Of a stretch of DNA of 64,000 nucleotides, positions 1 to 8,610 are shown piece after piece (the first letter of the stretch is position 1; each line of letters begins with the position of its first letter). The stretch lies in contig DAOTTQ010000055.1 of the NCBI GenBank assembly GCA_034437555.1, forward strand, positions 1 to 64,000. The letters are read 5' to 3'. This DNA is from JANWYT01 sp034437555 (GTDB taxonomy: Bacteria > Chloroflexota > Anaerolineae > Aggregatilineales > Phototrophicaceae). The position numbers and the translations under genes are program-made. The notes beneath the pieces are model-generated. The model did not search any database and was not told where the DNA came from. It was given only the letters and a program-made list of their open reading frames with translations.

Positions 1-330
1 TTACACCTTTTGGCTAAAGACCTTAAAGCGCATGGCGGTTCTTTCGCTGCCTTCTATATCAACTTCGGTAAAGTACGGTGTGCAAACAATTTTAATGCTA
101 TCACGTTCAAGGTAGCCCCGCGCAATGGCAAGTGCCTTGACGGCTTGGTTTACTGCCCCCGCGCCGATGGCTTGGACTTCGGCAAAATTATGTTGGCGAA
201 TGACACCGGCGATTGCGCCTGCCACTGCCGTTGAACGCGATTTTGCAGAAACTTTTATCACTTCGGGGTTGTCAATGTTTACGACAATAAGTTCTTCTTC
301 ATAAGGGGTATCTTGATATTCGGTGTCCAT
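1..330 (-). CDS. spoVS: SpoVS-family protein
   Basis: A complete 109-residue protein whose residues 20-109 match the SpoVS family: a small alpha/beta protein with the run VIKVSAKSRSTAVAGAIAG followed by QAIGAGAVNQAVKALAIARG. In Bacillus SpoVS affects sporulation and septation; in other bacteria it is a small regulatory protein of uncertain role, probably binding nucleic acid like its Alba-like relatives. The family core is about 86 residues, so the first 20 acidic residues are an extension. The ATG at 330 is the only convincing start. No other sporulation gene is seen, so a sporulation role is not supported here. Upstream (372-393) lies a perfect inverted repeat that could be its operator. 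Confidence 0.9.
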   Translation of the reverse strand: MDTEYQDTPYEEELIVVNIDNPEVIKVSAKSRSTAVAGAIAGVIRQHNFAEVQAIGAGAVNQAVKALAIARGYLERDSIKIVCTPYFTEVDIEGSERTAMRFKVFSQKV

Positions 331-371
331 GTTGGGTAATCCCCTAAAACATTATTTAACAAAAAAATCTA

Positions 372-393
372 GTACACTTTTGCCAAAGTGTAC
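372..393. promoter_or_regulatory. Perfect 9-bp inverted repeat, possible operator
   Basis: GTACACTTT and AAAGTGTAC are separated by TGCC. The repeat lies 42 bp upstream of the minus-strand spoVS start and more than 200 bp from the plus-strand acyl-CoA ligase. On the minus strand it is followed after a few bases by a T7 run, so a hairpin acting as attenuator is an alternative to a protein-binding site. The rest of the 331-609 gap shows no credible gene. Confidence 0.45.
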
Positions 394-609
394 ACGGATT
401 CGCATTTTATGTCCAACAAAATCGCCCGAAATAGCCTAAAGTTCGTCAAAAATGACAAGTCGCCTTCTTATTTCCCTCCTTTTCGCGGGTTCTTTGCAAA
501 CAAGGCTTACCCTATTAACCAAGAGGTGACAGGCGTTACTTGCATAGATTTTATGCGGAGGGGTACACTAGGGGCAAAATGGACTTCATAAAAAATTGGA
601 GAATAAAAG

Positions 610-2163
610 ATGATTTTGGCTTCGGATTGGATTGCATTTCATGCTGATAGAACCCCTGAAAGATTAGCCATAATCGACCAGTACACGGGGCGCATGTTTA
701 CCTATGCCCAGCTTGATGAGCGCATTGGCAAGCTGGCGCATTATTTGCGTAGCGTGTGGGGGGCAAATGAGGGCGATAGGCTGGCAATTTTGGCAAAGAA
801 TTGCAGTGAATACTTTGAGTTTCAGTTTGCCTGTGCGCGGTTGGGGGCAATGATGCTTCCCCTCAATTGGCGACTGACCAATAGTGAAATCATGTTTATC
901 CTGAATGATGCCGAAGCCAACGGCTTGCTCTATGACACAACTTTTGCGCCCCAAGTGCCAGAACTCCACGAAAAAACCACCCTTCAGCACTTGCTACGCC
1001 TAGACTATGGGCAGTCCCCCGTGGATAACAGCCCCTCTTATGACGATGCGCTGGCACAAACGCGCACCACCGCGCCCATGCTCCCCCATCTTACCCACGA
1101 TACGCCCATGACCATCATGTACACGGCAGGCACAACGGGCTTACCCAAAGGCGTGCTCATCACACACGGCATGACGTTCTGGAACATGACGAACATTAGC
1201 ACGCCTGCCGTTTTAAGCGCGAATAGTGTGCATTATGTTGTCTTGCCCCTCTTTCACACAGGCGGGCTTAATTTATACGCTAACCCCGTGTTTCATGAGG
1301 GGGGTACAAACATCATTGCTCGTGAATACGACCCCGCGCTGACGCTAAAAACACTCTCCGACCCCGCGCTTGGTGTAACCCATTTCTTTGGTGTGCCGTC
1401 GATTTATCTCTTTTTAAGCCAGCATCCCGATTTTGACCGTACCGATTTATCACACATCCAAAGCTGGGGGTGTGGGGGTGCGCCGATGCCTGCCACCTTG
1501 CTAAAAACCTATGCCGACAAGGGCTACATTGTGCAATTAGGCTTTGGTATGACGGAAACCAGCCCCACCGTCTTTCTCATCGACAAGCACCGCGCCCTAA
1601 AGAAACCCACCAGCGTGGGCAAACCCCTGTTACATACGCGGGTGCGCGTGGTGAATGATGACCTACAAGATGTGGCGGTGGGCGAAGTGGGCGAAGTATG
1701 GGTGGGCGGTGCAAACGTAACCATTGGCTATTGGCGACGCGATGAAGCCAATAAAAACAGCTTTGTTGTTGATGAACACGGCACGCGCTGGATAAGAAGT
1801 GGGGACGCTGGCACAGTAGACGAAGAAGGCTGTATTTACATCGTAGACCGTTACAAAGATATGTACATTAGTGGTGGTGAAAATGTGTACCCTGCGGAAG
1901 TGGAGCAAATCATTTTTGCCATTGCGGGCGTGGCGGATGTGGGCGTTATTGGCGTACCACACGAGCGTTGGGGCGAAACAGGCGTGGCGATTGTGGTCAA
2001 GAAATCGAGTGCGGATGTGTTGGATGAAGCGCACATTATCGCCTGCTGTAAAGAAAAGCTGGCAAAGTTCAAAGTACCCTCACGGGTAATTTTTGCGGAG
2101 GCGTTGCCCCGTAATGCCGCCGGCAAAGTCTTAAAGCGCACCCTCCGCGAGCAATACACCTAA
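610..2163 (+). CDS. Acyl-CoA synthetase (AMP-forming ligase)
   Basis: A 517-residue ANL-superfamily enzyme that would activate a carboxylic acid with ATP to an acyl-adenylate and then transfer it to CoA. Visible motifs: the phosphate-binding loop MYTAGTTGLPKG near residues 170-181, GFGMTETSP near 311, the hinge region YKDMYISGGENVYP near 416, and the C-terminal catalytic lysine in NAAGKVLKRTLR near 505. Length fits the medium/long-chain FadD or feruloyl-CoA-ligase-like groups; the substrate cannot be read from sequence. The ATG at 610 has GGAG 8-9 bases upstream. It stands alone and is convergent with the glcD-like gene across a hairpin at 2174-2207. No signal peptide, so cytosolic. Confidence 0.9.
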   Translation: MILASDWIAFHADRTPERLAIIDQYTGRMFTYAQLDERIGKLAHYLRSVWGANEGDRLAILAKNCSEYFEFQFACARLGAMMLPLNWRLTNSEIMFILNDAEANGLLYDTTFAPQVPELHEKTTLQHLLRLDYGQSPVDNSPSYDDALAQTRTTAPMLPHLTHDTPMTIMYTAGTTGLPKGVLITHGMTFWNMTNISTPAVLSANSVHYVVLPLFHTGGLNLYANPVFHEGGTNIIAREYDPALTLKTLSDPALGVTHFFGVPSIYLFLSQHPDFDRTDLSHIQSWGCGGAPMPATLLKTYADKGYIVQLGFGMTETSPTVFLIDKHRALKKPTSVGKPLLHTRVRVVNDDLQDVAVGEVGEVWVGGANVTIGYWRRDEANKNSFVVDEHGTRWIRSGDAGTVDEEGCIYIVDRYKDMYISGGENVYPAEVEQIIFAIAGVADVGVIGVPHERWGETGVAIVVKKSSADVLDEAHIIACCKEKLAKFKVPSRVIFAEALPRNAAGKVLKRTLREQYT

Positions 2164-2173
2164 GCAATAGCAT

Positions 2174-2207
2174 CATGAGGGCTTTAGCAACCACCAAAGC
2201 CCCCATG
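2174..2207. terminator. Hairpin between convergent genes
   Basis: A 12-bp stem with one mismatch (CATGAGGGCTTT against AAAGCCCCCATG, 10-base loop) lies between the end of the acyl-CoA ligase and the end of the minus-strand glcD-like gene. There is no perfect T-run, but the position between two convergent stops fits a shared terminator. Confidence 0.5.
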
Positions 2208-2236
2208 TGTTAGTTGTGTTAATGTAAAAATGCGCC

Positions 2237-3613
2237 CTAGAATACTTTGTCGGGGTTTAGGATGCCTTTGGGGTCTAGTGTGTGCTTAATGGCTTTCATC
2301 ACGTCTAATGATTCGCCATGTTCGGCTTGCATATAGGCACGCTTGCCAATACCTACGCCGTGTTCACCGGTGGCAGTACCGCCAAGTGCGATAGCGTGCT
2401 TGACAATTTCGCCGTTCACCGTGTTCACCGTGTCAAAGCTCACATCGCCCCCATACGGCAGTTCTACGTGGATGTTGCCGTCGCCAGCGTGTCCCTTCAT
2501 GTAGCCCGTGATGCCGTATGCGTCTATCGTCTGGCGTGAAAATTCGATAAGGTCGGGGAAAGCACTAATCGGCACAGCGACATCCATAATAAAGATGCGC
2601 TGGTTGGGGTGATTCCGCACCAACACCTCATAGGCGTGATGGCGGGCGTTCCATAGCACTTTGCGCTCGGCATTATCGGCGGTGGCATGAAAGTTAATTG
2701 CGCCTGCATCCTCGCAAATTTCACGCACAATAGCAATATCGCTCTCCAACGTTTGCGGGTGTGCGCTATGCACTTCCATCAAAAGCGTGGGATAAGGGGC
2801 GATATTTGCGCCACTTTCGTTAAGAGCTTTGGTGTTCGTTACGTCAATAAACTCAAGTGCTGCCACGTCAATACCGCTTCCGCGCACCGCAACCACCGTT
2901 TGAATGGCGGCTTCTATCGTGGGGAAGCCCACAATCATGGCACTCATATACTGTGGCACAGGCACAAGTTTAAGCGTAGCAGATGTAATCACCCCCAACG
3001 TGCCTTCACTCCCAATAAACAGCCCTAACAAGTTGTAACCACTGGACTGCTTGATGCTCCGTGAACCCACCGTAATCAGACGACCATCGGCTAATGCAAC
3101 TTGCGCTTTTAGCACGTTGTCCTTGGTTGCGCCATATTTTACAGTGCGAATGCCCGCCGCATTATTCGCCATCATGCCCCCGATAGTGGCGTTTGCCCCT
3201 GGGTCGGGCGGAAAGAACAAGCCATGACGGGCAAGCTGGACATTCAGGTCTTTGTGAGGAATGCCCGCCTCTACTGTCACCTGAAAGTCATCCGCGTGAA
3301 CTTCTAGGACGCGGTTCATGCGCTCCATTGTCAGTAAGATGCCCCCGTGTAAGGGGGTGGCATTGCCTTCTAGCCCTGTGCCTACACCCCAAGGGGTGAC
3401 AGGAATCAGGTTATCATTGGCAAATTTTAGCACGTTGGCAATCTGTTCGGGGGTTTCACCCCACACCACCACATCGGGCAGGTGGGCGGGGTGATGACCA
3501 GCATCATGTGACCTAAGCTCACGTTCTGCATTGGCGGTGCTGGTGTTGCCTGCACCTGCGATGCCCGTTAGCGTGCTGATAAGGTCGGGCGTAAGCGTGT
3601 TAAATGTCGTCAT
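2237..3613 (-). CDS. FAD-linked oxidase, GlcD/D-lactate dehydrogenase family
   Basis: A 458-residue flavoprotein of the PCMH (FAD_binding_4) plus FAD-oxidase C-terminal type, as in glycolate oxidase subunit GlcD and D-lactate dehydrogenase. The FAD-binding half shows PVTPWGVGTGLEGNATPLHGG near residue 75 and the loop FFPPDPGANATIGGMMANNA near 135; the C-terminal half ends with GHAGDGNIHVELPYG and GTATGEHGVGIGKR, family signatures. It would oxidise a 2-hydroxy acid to a 2-oxo acid; the exact acid is unknown. The ATG at 3613 is chosen because it falls 5 bases after the thrS stop; a longer frame opens only with TTG at 3634, inside thrS. Translationally linked to thrS, with no GlcE or GlcF nearby. 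Confidence 0.88.
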   Translation of the reverse strand: MTTFNTLTPDLISTLTGIAGAGNTSTANAERELRSHDAGHHPAHLPDVVVWGETPEQIANVLKFANDNLIPVTPWGVGTGLEGNATPLHGGILLTMERMNRVLEVHADDFQVTVEAGIPHKDLNVQLARHGLFFPPDPGANATIGGMMANNAAGIRTVKYGATKDNVLKAQVALADGRLITVGSRSIKQSSGYNLLGLFIGSEGTLGVITSATLKLVPVPQYMSAMIVGFPTIEAAIQTVVAVRGSGIDVAALEFIDVTNTKALNESGANIAPYPTLLMEVHSAHPQTLESDIAIVREICEDAGAINFHATADNAERKVLWNARHHAYEVLVRNHPNQRIFIMDVAVPISAFPDLIEFSRQTIDAYGITGYMKGHAGDGNIHVELPYGGDVSFDTVNTVNGEIVKHAIALGGTATGEHGVGIGKRAYMQAEHGESLDVMKAIKHTLDPKGILNPDKVF

Positions 3614-3618
3614 GGGGG

Positions 3619-5430
3619 TTAGCCCTCTTGCCAAATGTCTAGGCTTTGGCTTTCGGATAAGCCTTTTGCCAAAGTGATAAATTCGTCTAGCCCAATTGCG
3701 CCCTTGTCTTCGTCTGTGCGAAGGCGCACGCTCACTGTGCGGTTTTCTACGTCTCTATCGCCCACAATCAGCAACCAAGGAATGCCCAATGTGCGCTGTT
3801 CTTTAATCTTGTTACGCATGTTCTTGTCGCGTAGGTCGGCTTCTACGCGCAAGCCTGCTTTGCGAAGGGCTTGTGCCACTTCTTGCGCGTAAGCGTTGTG
3901 GTCTTCGCGGATGGGGATAACAACCGCTTGTGTGGGCGAAAGCCACGCAGGGAAATCGCCGTCAAAGTGTTCGATGATGATACCGATAAAGCGTTCAATG
4001 CTCCCAAAGGGGGCGCGGTGAATCATCACAGGGCGTTGGCGTGAGTTTTGGTTGTCAATGTATTCCAGCTCAAAGCGTTCGGGCAAATTGTAGTCTACTT
4101 GCACTGTCCCCAATTGCCATTTGCGCTTTAGCACATCTTGGAAGATAAAATCTAGCTTGGGCCCATAGAATGCTGCTTCGCCCTCTGCCACCACATACGA
4201 CAAGTTCATTTCTTCACACGCCTGAATAATGGCTGTAGAGGCGCGTTCCCACAGGCTATCATCGCCCACGTATTTTGTACTTTGGGGGTCACGCACGCCC
4301 ACGCGCGCCGTAAAGTCATGTAACCCTAGTGTGTTGAACACATATTGAATGAGGCGCACCACGCTCTTAAATTCTTCTAGCAATTGGTCGGGCGTTACAA
4401 ACAAATGTGCATCGTCCACCGTAAAGCCACGCACGCGCGTTAGCCCGTTCAGTTCGCCTGATTGCTCATAGCGATACACTGTGCCGAATTCGGCATAGCG
4501 TTGGGGTAAATCACGATACGAACGCATCTCACTTTTGTAAATCATAATGTGGTGAGGGCAGTTCATGGGCTTTAGCATGTATTGTTCGTCGTCCACCTCA
4601 ATGGGTGTGTATTGGCTGTCCTTGTAATAAGGATAGTGTCCGCTCGTTTTATACAGTTCTAGGTTGCCGATGTGGGGTGTTACTACGGGCAAATAACCGC
4701 CTTCAATTTGCACATCACGCAACCAACGCTCTAGTGTATCGCGTAAAGTGGCACCACGTGGCTTCCACAAGGGCAAGCCCTTGCCCACGAGGGGGCTAAA
4801 CGTGAACAGGTTTAGGCGTTCACCCACCACGCGATGGTCACGGCGTTTGGCTTCTTCTAGACGTTTAAGATAGTCTTGCAGGTCTTCGGCTGTTTCCCAT
4901 GCTGTGCCATAAATGCGCGTTAGCTGGGGGCGTGTTTCATCACCGCGCCAGTACGCGCCTGCCGGTGGACGAAAGCGAATGTTAATGGCACTGGGGTTAA
5001 TCTCTTTTGTGCTAACAACGTGGGGCCCACGACACAAGTCTGTAAATTTGTCTTGTGTGTAAATCGTCAGCGTTTGGGCGGGGGCAATTTTGTTGCCGTT
5101 TTCGTCTTCGCGTCCGTTTACTAGGTCATCAATGGCTTCTAGCTTATAGGGCTGGTCTTTGAAGATTTCGCGCCCTTCTTCGGGTGTAATTTCACGCACA
5201 TTAAAGGCATGGTTGCCCCCAATAATTTTCTTCATGCGTGTTTCTACCCACTTCAAATCTTCTTCTGTCATGGGGCGGGGCAAATCAAAGTCATAATAGA
5301 AGCCTTCTTCAATGGGGGGACCAAAGGCAATCTTTGCACCCTCAAAGCGTTCTAAGATGGCTTGTGCCATAATATGCGCGGCACTGTGGCGAATACGATA
5401 CAATTGGCTTTCTGGGTATGGTTGTGACAT
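3619..5430 (-). CDS. thrS: Threonyl-tRNA synthetase lacking the TGS domain
   Basis: A 603-residue class II aminoacyl-tRNA synthetase that charges tRNA-Thr. It begins almost directly with the editing domain: HSAAHIMAQAI near residue 15 carries the HxxxH zinc/editing motif. The catalytic core has PMNCPHHIMIYKSEMR (zinc cysteine), motif 2 (GTVYRYEQSGELNGLTRVRG) and motif 3 (MIHRAPFGSIERFIGIIIEH), followed by the HGTP anticodon-binding domain to the end. The usual N-terminal TGS domain of about 60 residues is absent, and no in-frame upstream sequence restores it: a terminator for the next gene lies 70 bp away. The start ATG at 5430 is clear. A TATAAT at 5476-5481 is a likely -10. Confidence 0.95.
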   Translation of the reverse strand: MSQPYPESQLYRIRHSAAHIMAQAILERFEGAKIAFGPPIEEGFYYDFDLPRPMTEEDLKWVETRMKKIIGGNHAFNVREITPEEGREIFKDQPYKLEAIDDLVNGREDENGNKIAPAQTLTIYTQDKFTDLCRGPHVVSTKEINPSAINIRFRPPAGAYWRGDETRPQLTRIYGTAWETAEDLQDYLKRLEEAKRRDHRVVGERLNLFTFSPLVGKGLPLWKPRGATLRDTLERWLRDVQIEGGYLPVVTPHIGNLELYKTSGHYPYYKDSQYTPIEVDDEQYMLKPMNCPHHIMIYKSEMRSYRDLPQRYAEFGTVYRYEQSGELNGLTRVRGFTVDDAHLFVTPDQLLEEFKSVVRLIQYVFNTLGLHDFTARVGVRDPQSTKYVGDDSLWERASTAIIQACEEMNLSYVVAEGEAAFYGPKLDFIFQDVLKRKWQLGTVQVDYNLPERFELEYIDNQNSRQRPVMIHRAPFGSIERFIGIIIEHFDGDFPAWLSPTQAVVIPIREDHNAYAQEVAQALRKAGLRVEADLRDKNMRNKIKEQRTLGIPWLLIVGDRDVENRTVSVRLRTDEDKGAIGLDEFITLAKGLSESQSLDIWQEG

Positions 5431-5475
5431 TTAGCGTTCCTCTTGTGGTTTTGATGCTCTATGGCAAACGTATAA

Positions 5476-5481
5476 ATTATA
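5476..5481 (-). promoter_or_regulatory. Probable -10 element of thrS
   Basis: A perfect TATAAT on the minus strand, 45 bp upstream of the thrS start. No good -35 hexamer is seen at the right distance, so this is position plus -10 match only. Confidence 0.35.
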
Positions 5482-5497
5482 GCCTTTGAGTGGTACA

Positions 5498-5532
5498 AAA
5501 AAACAGGGATGCTCTGTTTAAGGGCATCCCTG
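5498..5532 (-). terminator. Rho-independent terminator of the 5562-6002 gene
   Basis: On the minus strand the 9-bp stem CAGGGATGC / GCATCCCTG is followed directly by a T7 run. It lies 30 bp past the stop of the 146-residue gene and upstream of thrS, separating the two transcripts. Confidence 0.85.
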
Positions 5533-5561
5533 TCTAAAACACTGCGTTCTAAAGGCGCGTG

Positions 5562-6002
5562 TTAGTGTTTTACCACTAACACATCCTCAATCACAACGGT
5601 GGCGACTTCTTGGGTTGCCCGTTTTCCTTCGTGGGTAGTTCGCTCGGTAGGTAGCTCGGTAACGCGCGTAAAGTGTGTTTCAAACACATCCAACACCATT
5701 AAATTATCTATTGTGTCCTCAATGAGAGAGGTGTCCAGTGAATCAACCAAAATATGTGGCGTATCAATCACCGCATAGCGCACAGGGGGCGTATCTTGTA
5801 GCTGGCGCGTCACCTGAAAATTGAGATCCATTTGGCGTTGCAAATAAGCAAGCGTTACAAAAGTGGCAGTATACACTGTGCCATCGTCCATTCTAACAAT
5901 CACGTCACACGCATCTTTTTCGCGGTGTGTTTCAAAATAAACTTTTTCGGGGGTGTGCAAAAGCAAATCTGCATCCGCGTTTGCACTATCAATATGAGAC
6001 AT
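5562..6002 (-). CDS. Conserved-looking hypothetical protein (146 aa)
   Basis: I do not recognise a family. The protein is soluble and acidic, without signal peptide, membrane segment or cysteine motif. The middle, IVRMDDGTVYTATFVTLAYLQRQM, looks like a beta-strand plus helix, and the C-terminus VATVVIEDVLVVKH is another strand. It has its own strong terminator (5498-5532) and stands apart from both neighbours, divergent from the large membrane protein at 6202. A start at the ATG at 6002 is assumed. Confidence 0.7.
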   Translation of the reverse strand: MSHIDSANADADLLLHTPEKVYFETHREKDACDVIVRMDDGTVYTATFVTLAYLQRQMDLNFQVTRQLQDTPPVRYAVIDTPHILVDSLDTSLIEDTIDNLMVLDVFETHFTRVTELPTERTTHEGKRATQEVATVVIEDVLVVKH

Positions 6003-6201
6003 GAGGTTGTGTCCTTAAACAGATACCATTTGAACGAATTGCCCTTAGTATAAACGAAAATTCAAGCCGTGAAACGTAAGAAAATCATGATAATTAAGGC
6101 GCATTTTTGAATTACTTAACGCATCTTGCCCCCGATGAAACCCTATAGACAATCTGGGCTTCTGTATAATAGCATTACGCCACACCTCAAAAGGAGATTT
6201 T

Positions 6202-8610
6202 ATGGTGCGCTTGCTACGTTTTACCCCTCCCCGTGAACAATGGCTCATCTTTGGGCTTTATGTGTTGCTTGCCTGTATCATCACGTTTCCCGCCGTTGCC
6301 ACGCTGGGTACACACGTTATTGGGGGCAGCACTGGCGATAACTATGAAATGCTACGGCACGTTTGGTGGTTTTCGCACGCCCTTAAAACGGGGCAACCCC
6401 TTTACTATCAAAGTTTAATGGGCTATCCGGATGGTTTCCCTAGCCTTATTTTAGCCGCCGTGCAATTGCAATACACGCCCATGACGTTGCTGGCATTGGT
6501 TTTGCCTGTCACACTGGCGTACAACATTGTGATATTGCTGGCGATTGCGCTTAACGGCTGGAGCGCGTTTTGGCTGGCGCGTGCCTTGCTAGGGCGCGAG
6601 AACGGCGTGCCTGCATTTTTGGCGGGGGTGGTTTATGCCAGCGCACCCCTATTTCAGGGGCATTTGTTTGATGGACACGCTGGCTTGCTGATGGCATTCC
6701 CAACACCCCTCTTTGTGTGGGCATTAATTCGTTTGGTGCAAGCCGAACGTCAAGTGTGGGCGTGGGGTTTGGCGGTCATTCTGCTGTTTAACCTTGTGCC
6801 AAGCGGACACTCCCTACAGGTAATTTATGTCTTGATGCCCATTGTCAGCGCGTTTTTGCTGTGGCTAATCATTCGGCGTGATTGGCGCGGTGGACAGCGC
6901 GTAATTGTGGTCTGTGGCTTGGCAAGCGTGTTCTTTTTGATATTTATGTCACCGATGATTAGCGAAACGCTCTCAACAACGGCTTATACCGATGTGGGCG
7001 GCGTGGTGCGTTACAGCGCAGACTTATTGAGTATCGTGTCGCCTTCGTTCTTTCATCCCATGTGGGGCTTTTTAAGCTATCCCGCCCAAGTGCTAGGCAC
7101 AAATTTAGGCGAAGGCATTGGTTATGTGGGCGTGTGGGTGGCGTTGTTGGTGGTTTTGGCATTGTGGCGCAAACGTGAGTCACGGTGGTGGGGTTGGCTG
7201 TGGCTGGTGGCGTGGATGCTGTCGTTGGGGTCTTTGCTTAAAGTGCTAGATAGCCCCATTCTTATCAATTTAGGCGATTATCAAACGCATGTGCCGTTAT
7301 GGTGGGCATGGGTACAAGACATCACAGGCTTTAGCCTAGCACGCACCCCCGCACGTTTTAACTTTACGGCGGTCTTGGCTTTAGCCATGATGGCGGGGTA
7401 TGGTTTTAGTGTCTTTTGGGCTTGGGGCAAGCGGTGGGATATTCCGCGTGGGTTTGCGCGGGCGTGCGCCGTTTTACTCATGGCGGGCATCGTGTGGGAT
7501 GTGCAAGTCTTCTTCCCCATGCCCACCCGTGAAACCACCCTGCCCCAAGCCCTCTATGATTTACAGGAACGCGATGACGTGCGTGCCGTCTTTGATGTGC
7601 CTAATGGGCATCTGTTAGCCGCCAAAGACGCGCTCTATTACCAAACCGCCCACCAAAAACCCTTAATGGGCGGGCAAGTGACGCGCCAAACGCCCGTTAA
7701 TCCTGCCAAACTAAACGTGCTGGAAGCCTCGCTTAATCCTGCGCTCCTGCGCGAGTATGGGGCGGATGTGGTGGTCTTTCATAAGGCACGCGCCAAAGAA
7801 ATAGACGCCTACGACAGCCTTTTAGCAAAGTTTAGCACATGGGGCGCACCCTTTTATGAAGATGAAACGCTTGCGCTGTACAATGTGCCACGAAACGGCA
7901 TCTTGCAAAACAATACAATTGCGCTGTCATCGGGGGGAACCTATGAAACAGCGTATGTTGCTGATGTGTATGTGGCACAACGCCAATGGCTAGACTTTAC
8001 AGCAGTTTTAGAGGCGCGTGGGCGCGATGTTACATTATTGGTTGATGGCGTGGCGTATCGCCAATGGCGTGTTGAGGGTAGGCTGTTAATTGATGTGCCA
8101 TTGCCCCTAGAACAGCGCGGTTTTTATCGGGTAGAGCTTCGGCTAGACCCGCCGTGTGTGCCAAACCGCCCCGAAACCCTCCTATGCAATAACCTAACGG
8201 TGACAAACCCCAGCCTTAAAGAAGCCGATTTGCAGGTGCTAAAGCCGTTTATTGTTTATGACAAGGGGGTTACGCTGGTGGCTTCTTCTGTGCAAGTTGA
8301 AGATGCGCTAGAAGTGCGCCTGTGGTGGCGATTTGATGAACCTTTACCAGAGAACGCGGTGCGCTTTGTGCATGTGCTTAACGCCAGTGGCATCAATGAA
8401 GTGCAACTTGACAGTAGCATTGAGCATAATGGCACTGTAGGCGAATGGCTAGAAACGGTGCGCCTCCCCCTTGAGGGACTAATAGGCGGAGAGTATAGCG
8501 TGCGCGTGGGTTGGTATACGTTTGATACCCTTGAACGCTTTACTGTGCTAGATACCCGCCTAATTGGTGCGCGTGATAACGCCCCCCAAATTAGCACATT
8601 TCGCCGTTAA
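6202..8610 (+). CDS. Large membrane protein, GT-C glycosyltransferase-like
   Basis: An 802-residue protein with about ten to twelve predicted membrane helices in the first 450 residues and a mostly extracytoplasmic C-terminal part (about 450-800) rich in beta-strands. The first outside loop has GGSTGDNYEMLRHVWW, the place where GT-C lipid-linked-sugar transferases carry their catalytic acidic residue, so a polyprenyl-phosphate-sugar-dependent glycosyltransferase is the best guess; this is inference from topology, not a firm family match. The start has AAAAGGAG 8 bases upstream, and TATAAT at 6165-6170 is a likely -10. Its last 4 bases overlap the stop of the convergent histidine kinase. A shorter protein of similar plan sits at 11419. 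Confidence 0.75.
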   Translation: MVRLLRFTPPREQWLIFGLYVLLACIITFPAVATLGTHVIGGSTGDNYEMLRHVWWFSHALKTGQPLYYQSLMGYPDGFPSLILAAVQLQYTPMTLLALVLPVTLAYNIVILLAIALNGWSAFWLARALLGRENGVPAFLAGVVYASAPLFQGHLFDGHAGLLMAFPTPLFVWALIRLVQAERQVWAWGLAVILLFNLVPSGHSLQVIYVLMPIVSAFLLWLIIRRDWRGGQRVIVVCGLASVFFLIFMSPMISETLSTTAYTDVGGVVRYSADLLSIVSPSFFHPMWGFLSYPAQVLGTNLGEGIGYVGVWVALLVVLALWRKRESRWWGWLWLVAWMLSLGSLLKVLDSPILINLGDYQTHVPLWWAWVQDITGFSLARTPARFNFTAVLALAMMAGYGFSVFWAWGKRWDIPRGFARACAVLLMAGIVWDVQVFFPMPTRETTLPQALYDLQERDDVRAVFDVPNGHLLAAKDALYYQTAHQKPLMGGQVTRQTPVNPAKLNVLEASLNPALLREYGADVVVFHKARAKEIDAYDSLLAKFSTWGAPFYEDETLALYNVPRNGILQNNTIALSSGGTYETAYVADVYVAQRQWLDFTAVLEARGRDVTLLVDGVAYRQWRVEGRLLIDVPLPLEQRGFYRVELRLDPPCVPNRPETLLCNNLTVTNPSLKEADLQVLKPFIVYDKGVTLVASSVQVEDALEVRLWWRFDEPLPENAVRFVHVLNASGINEVQLDSSIEHNGTVGEWLETVRLPLEGLIGGEYSVRVGWYTFDTLERFTVLDTRLIGARDNAPQISTFRR

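Noticed and set aside
388..591. 67-residue plus-strand frame in the spoVS/acyl-CoA ligase gap
   Set aside because: No ribosome binding site, no family resemblance, and it starts inside the inverted repeat.
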